Part shown: piece by piece, positions 60,701 through 64,000 of the stretch
How the letters are laid out: each line of letters begins with the position of its first letter
Position numbering within the stretch: position 1 is the stretch's first letter
Made by a program: the position numbers and the translations under genes
Assembly: GCF_020524025.1 (NCBI RefSeq)
Contig: NZ_JAIVKN010000001.1
Coordinates: 372,001 to 436,000, forward strand
Direction: 5' to 3'
DNA length: 64,000 bases
Source of the DNA: Halobacillus litoralis
GTDB taxonomy: Bacteria; Bacillota; Bacilli; Bacillales; Halobacillaceae
The notes under the pieces: model-generated
What the model saw: the letters and a program-made list of their open reading frames with translations, nothing else
Told to the model about the DNA's origin: nothing
Database searches by the model: none

Positions 60701-60874
60701 TTGATAACTGCACTAAAAATTATAGGAATACCTTTTTATATTTTTGGAATGAGTTTATTGATCCATCCCATCTTCGATATCGATTTAAATTTATTCGGGC
60801 ATATAGTAATGGTTATTCCTATTATCTTAATCGCGTATTGGCAAGTGTTCTTTTATAAGAAGAATGGAAAATAA
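60701..60874 (+). CDS. 57-residue two-helix membrane protein
   Basis: TTG 60701 is chosen because AAGGTGG lies 6 bases upstream; a TTG at 60683 has no such site. Helices 'LKIIGIPFYIFGMSLLI' and 'IVMVIPIILIAYWQVFFY' flank an acidic loop. Function unknown. Confidence 0.55.
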   Translation: MITALKIIGIPFYIFGMSLLIHPIFDIDLNLFGHIVMVIPIILIAYWQVFFYKKNGK

Positions 60875-60887
60875 TGATTCCTTATAA

Positions 60888-61091
60888 ATGATCAGCATTT
60901 TACGTTTCAATTCTGAATTAGATAAAAAGAGCAGCGCTTTAAGAGGCTATGACTTGATTGTATATGTAGCTGGATTCTTCAAATATCTATTGAAATGTGG
61001 ACTTATAAAAACTGGAACGATTGTCAAGAGCAATCCTGAAGCTGTTTACTTTGATAGCGATATAAAAGAATCAGAAAGGTTGATTGTATGA
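60888..61091 (+). CDS. Small protein coupled to the aminopeptidase gene
   Basis: Up to 67 residues from ATG 60888 (weak ribosome binding site). It contains 'YDLIVYVAGFFKYLLKCGLI' then 'NPEAVYFDSDIKESERLIV'. Its TGA overlaps the ATG of the M29 aminopeptidase (ATGA), so translation is probably coupled. Function unknown. It could also be the last part of an older, truncated gene. Confidence 0.45.
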   Translation: MISILRFNSELDKKSSALRGYDLIVYVAGFFKYLLKCGLIKTGTIVKSNPEAVYFDSDIKESERLIV

Positions 61092-62323
61092 ATAATGGTA
61101 CGAGTCGTTTAGAAAAATATGCTGATATTACGGTAGAGATTGGTCTGAACCTTCAAAAGGGCCAGACACTCATTATTGATGCCCCCATCCATGCCTCAGA
61201 TTTTGTACAGCAGGTTGTGAAAGTGGCTTATGACAAGGGTGCAAAGGTTGTGATGGTTGAGTATACTGATGAACAAGTTTTGCTGACCAAATATGAAAAA
61301 GCTCCGGAAGAGGGCCTGAAACACTACCCTCAATGGAAAGCAAAAGGGTACGAGAAAATGGCTGAAGAAGGTGCAGCCTTGTTACAGGTTTTTTCTCCGA
61401 ACCCAAATTTATTGAAAGACGTGGATCCTGAGCGTGTATCTATGGCACAAAAAGCAATTGCAGAAGCATTGCGTCCGTTTAAGTCTTATCAAATTTCAGG
61501 GAAAATGAACTGGTGTATTGCAGCTGTCCCATCAAAAGAGTGGGCTCAGCAAGTGTTCCCTGATCGTTCTGAAGGAGAAAGTATGGATCTGCTCTGGGAA
61601 CAAATTTTTGATGTGACCCGGACAAATACAGATCATCCTGTTCAGACATGGAAGGAACACGTTGAAACGATGAACAGTTCTGTACGCTTTTTGAATGAGA
61701 ACAACTTTAATAAGCTTCACTACAGAGCGAAGAATGGGACCAGATTTTCTGTTGAATTACCTAAAGTACATAAGTGGATGTGTGCGAATTTCACAAGTGA
61801 AGGTGGGGTTTCGTATGTGCCAAACATACCGACGGAAGAAGTGTTTACGGTTCCGAAGAAAGATGGAGTGAACGGTGTGATTAAGAGCTCCAAGCCATTA
61901 AACTATAATGGATATTTAATCAATGAATTCTCGTTGACTTTTGAAGAAGGGAAAGTTATCGATTATAGTGCTGAAAAAGGTTATGAGGTGCTTAAATCGA
62001 TATTAGAAGCGGATGAAGGTGCAAAATATTTAGGTGAAATAGCACTCGTTCCGCATAACTCACCGATCTCTAATTCAGAGCTTGTTTTCTATAATACGTT
62101 GTATGATGAAAATGCATCCTGTCATGTGGCGCTCGGTAAAGGTTTACCAATAGCGTTAGAGGGTGGGCCAGATATGAATAATGAGGAATTAGCAGAGCAG
62201 GACTTGAATGAGAGTCTGATTCATGTTGACTTTATGATAGGAACTGCAGACCTCAATATAGATGGTGAAAAGGAATCAGGGGAGGTCGTTCCGATTTTCC
62301 GGGACGGAAATTGGGCATTTTAA
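61088..62323 (+). CDS. ampS: M29 family metallo-aminopeptidase
   Basis: 411 residues, ATG 61088 behind AAAGG. M29 blocks: 'LEKYADITVEIGLNLQKGQT', 'NIPTEEVFTVP' (metal Glu), 'YLGEIALVPHNSPIS' (metal Glu and His), 'ASCHVALGKG' (His) and 'HVDFMIGTADLNIDG' (His and Asp) provide the two-metal site. It removes N-terminal residues from peptides in the cytosol. Length and motif order match Bacillus AmpS. Confidence 0.93.
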   Translation: MNNGTSRLEKYADITVEIGLNLQKGQTLIIDAPIHASDFVQQVVKVAYDKGAKVVMVEYTDEQVLLTKYEKAPEEGLKHYPQWKAKGYEKMAEEGAALLQVFSPNPNLLKDVDPERVSMAQKAIAEALRPFKSYQISGKMNWCIAAVPSKEWAQQVFPDRSEGESMDLLWEQIFDVTRTNTDHPVQTWKEHVETMNSSVRFLNENNFNKLHYRAKNGTRFSVELPKVHKWMCANFTSEGGVSYVPNIPTEEVFTVPKKDGVNGVIKSSKPLNYNGYLINEFSLTFEEGKVIDYSAEKGYEVLKSILEADEGAKYLGEIALVPHNSPISNSELVFYNTLYDENASCHVALGKGLPIALEGGPDMNNEELAEQDLNESLIHVDFMIGTADLNIDGEKESGEVVPIFRDGNWAF

Positions 62324-62460
62324 AATTCGATCATAGATTAGAAGTAATCCAATGTTTTAAAAGTAATAAAGTATATTAGTTTATCTCAAAATCGAGCCTT
62401 CCACACATGAAGGCAAATCTTAACCTTTGTTTTTGCCATGACTTGCAAAGGAGACTAGTA

Positions 62461-62822
62461 ATGACAACCAAATACGTGAACTGGGGAGAAGCGGTAGTTA
62501 AGTTAACGTGGGAGTATGATAAAGTGCTTCCACCGAAAAGTCTTATTACAAGTGTGCATGGATTCTGTTTTAAAGATAATGGCTTGGAGAATCCTTTCAA
62601 GGAAAAGGATTAATAACAAAGTCGTGTCAAGAAGTCATAAATCACTGCTTTCATGAACTTAAACTTAAGCGTATAGCAATACGCGTGGCAGCTGGTAATG
62701 AAAGAAGTTTATCCATTCCACAAAGGTCAGGCTTTAAAAAAGAAGGCTGTCTTGAAAAATCTGAATTGCTGTATGACGAGTATGTAGACCATTACGTTTT
62801 CGGTTTAATAAACGAAACTTAA
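62461..62822 (+). pseudogene. Deletion scar: NUDIX front fused to GNAT back
   Basis: ATG 62461 (AAAGGAGACTAGTA upstream) begins a NUDIX N-terminus ('VNWGEAVVKLTWEYDKVLPP', 'LITSVHGFCFKD') which ends abruptly around 62580. From 62580 another frame encodes the C-terminal half of a RimJ/RimL-type acetyltransferase: 'WLGESFQGKGLITKSCQEVI', 'LKRIAIRVAAGNERS', 'IPQRSGFKKEGCL', to TAA 62822. The NUDIX frame itself stops at 62613 after 50 codons. The Nudix box and the first half of the GNAT are missing, so one deletion removed the middle of two neighbouring genes. Confidence 0.8.
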
Positions 62823-62875
62823 TGTAAGTGTCACGTTTTCTTATGGGCTTAGCCTTAGTGAAAGGGAGTTTAGCA

Positions 62876-63652
62876 ATGGACGTAGTGAAATTGGAAAAGT
62901 ATCTCAACATTAAAAACTTTCTCAGAGGCAAAGCCTCTTTTATCCCTGTTTTTGCTTATTCAGTACTCGACGGTTATATTACCGGGGAGGTGTACAGTGA
63001 TTCTGCATCTCTTAGAACAGTGCTGGTTAAGACAAATAGTGGGCTGTTCTTTATATGTGGGGATGCAGATAATTACACATTCAATCATTGGCTGATCAAC
63101 GAATTCATAAAAAATAAATCCGATGAACAAAGGTTCACCATATTTACAGCTTCAAAAGAATGGGATGCGTTGTTTAAAAGTCAACTTAAAGGGCAGGCGA
63201 AGCAATTAAAAAGATATAGCTTCGAATATATAACTGTTGGTAAACAGTCTTTTACACTTGACCATCATGAAAATTATAAATTAAAACGGATAAACTCCGC
63301 CCACATCGAACAATCCATCGAGTTTGGGACGTCCTATTATGAAGAATACTGGGGTTCTGCATCTGAATTTCTTAACAATGGCTTTGGGTTTTGCATGCTT
63401 TCTAATGGAAAGGTGATCAGTGAAGGGACATCCATATTCTGTTCAAATGATTTTGCAGAAATAGATATTGCTACGAATGAAATATACAGGGGGAAGGGTC
63501 TTGCAACTGAAATTTCTAAGGCTTTCATCTGTCATAGTTTGGAGAATGCGAAGATCCCTAGATGGGACTGCGATGTAACGAATACCTCTTCAATTAAGTT
63601 AGCGGAGAAACTTGGCTTTAGTAGTACTTCTACATACTCTGTTTTCATATAG
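62876..63652 (+). CDS. GNAT acetyltransferase of the ZmaR-like type
   Basis: 258 residues, ATG 62876 behind AAAGGGAG (upstream in-frame codons belong to the scar region). The N-terminal half has 'SVLDGYITGEVYSDSASLRT' and 'FFICGDADNYTFN'. The C-terminal GNAT has 'CMLSNGKVISEGTSIFCS', 'IDIATNEIYRGKGLATEISK' and 'WDCDVTNTSSIKLAEKLGF'. This two-domain layout matches the GNAT_acetyltr_2-type group that includes the zwittermicin self-resistance protein ZmaR; whether it modifies an antibiotic here is unknown. Confidence 0.82.
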   Translation: MDVVKLEKYLNIKNFLRGKASFIPVFAYSVLDGYITGEVYSDSASLRTVLVKTNSGLFFICGDADNYTFNHWLINEFIKNKSDEQRFTIFTASKEWDALFKSQLKGQAKQLKRYSFEYITVGKQSFTLDHHENYKLKRINSAHIEQSIEFGTSYYEEYWGSASEFLNNGFGFCMLSNGKVISEGTSIFCSNDFAEIDIATNEIYRGKGLATEISKAFICHSLENAKIPRWDCDVTNTSSIKLAEKLGFSSTSTYSVFI

Positions 63653-63808
63653 AAAATACGATAGTGTATCCATGCTTATAAATAGTTTTCAATAACACCT
63701 AGAGTAAACCACCCTATATGGGTCTTACGGATACATCGATATATAAATATGAGGATGAGATTTTTTTGTATCTACATTTGATCAGCATTTGAGGATTGGA
63801 GGATGTGG

Positions 63809-64000
63809 ATGAAGGGGAAGCTGTTTCATATTCTTAACATTACCGTTTTAATTCTTATGTCAGCAGTAAACTTGCTCGGTTGGTTCGGAAATGCGATGAG
63901 TCAGGTGACATATACTTCGATAAACTTTGCCATTGTAACGACTTATGTATGGTGGGGTGCTTTTTTTTGGCTTCAGTTATCGAGAAGAGAGACGGCATGG
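63809..64000 (+). CDS. Membrane protein, 3' end beyond the window
   Basis: ATG 63809 lies 6 bases after GGAGG; ATG 63803 is in frame but touches the site. 64 codons are visible with two helices ('ILNITVLILMSAVNLLGWF' and 'TSINFAIVTTYVWWGAFFWL'). It runs off the right edge. Function unknown. Confidence 0.6.
   Translation, partial: MKGKLFHILNITVLILMSAVNLLGWFGNAMSQVTYTSINFAIVTTYVWWGAFFWLQLSRRETAW

Overview
The window looks like chromosomal DNA of a low-to-moderate GC, spore-forming Bacillaceae bacterium. The best guess is a moderately halophilic lineage such as Halobacillus or a close relative. Support: strong AGGAGG-type ribosome binding sites, frequent TTG and GTG starts, a BCCT glycine-betaine transporter, bacillithiol-type FosB, a Sda-like sporulation checkpoint peptide, YjzC, an RsbR-type STAS protein, and sigma-W-like, Fur and PhoP sites in Bacillus form. 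The genus is inference. There are no rRNA or tRNA genes, no CRISPR array, no complete insertion sequence and no phage module.

Layout. 1-10 kb: small enzymes (SnoaL-like, SDR), a DinB gene broken by an amber codon, an RsbR-like STAS protein, DUF2200, several tiny membrane proteins, a NUDIX remnant, a zinc-ribbon protein, an LD-carboxypeptidase and a large FAD dehydrogenase. 10-17 kb: the BCCT transporter, a GNAT, a run of small envelope proteins behind a possible ECF-sigma promoter (one interrupted by an opal codon), fosB, an old-yellow-enzyme and an aldo/keto reductase. 17-26 kb: a small membrane protein behind a textbook sigma-W promoter, a 420-residue glycine-zipper protein of unknown role, membrane proteins including the first of two DUF2254 paralogs, and an HD phosphohydrolase. 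27-31 kb: GNATs, a NUDIX enzyme, a standalone structured RNA that I interpret as 6S RNA, an HNH protein and a PfpI-family protein. 31.8-37.3 kb: one very large secreted metallophosphoesterase with three lamin-tail-like repeats, preceded by four 11-bp-spaced PhoP half-sites.

42.6-51.5 kb is the most coherent block. A Fur-controlled lipoprotein comes first. Four tightly packed envelope sugar/lipid genes follow (epimerase, flippase-like, membrane phosphodiesterase, GT2). Then come a second Fur-controlled extracellular protein, an FTR1 iron permease and a GT-C-type membrane protein. Iron uptake and a polyprenol-linked glycan pathway are therefore physically interleaved. 51.6-64 kb holds a secreted glycerophosphodiester phosphodiesterase, Sda, the second DUF2254 protein, more GNATs, a secreted choice-of-anchor-I protein with a PhoP-like site, an M29 aminopeptidase, and a deletion scar fusing the front of a NUDIX gene to the back of a GNAT gene.

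The recurring themes are envelope and nutrient stress (iron, phosphate, osmolarity, cell-wall antibiotics), many very small membrane proteins, and ongoing decay of small accessory genes. Nearly every transcription unit ends in a clear intrinsic terminator, and these were used to set operon limits.
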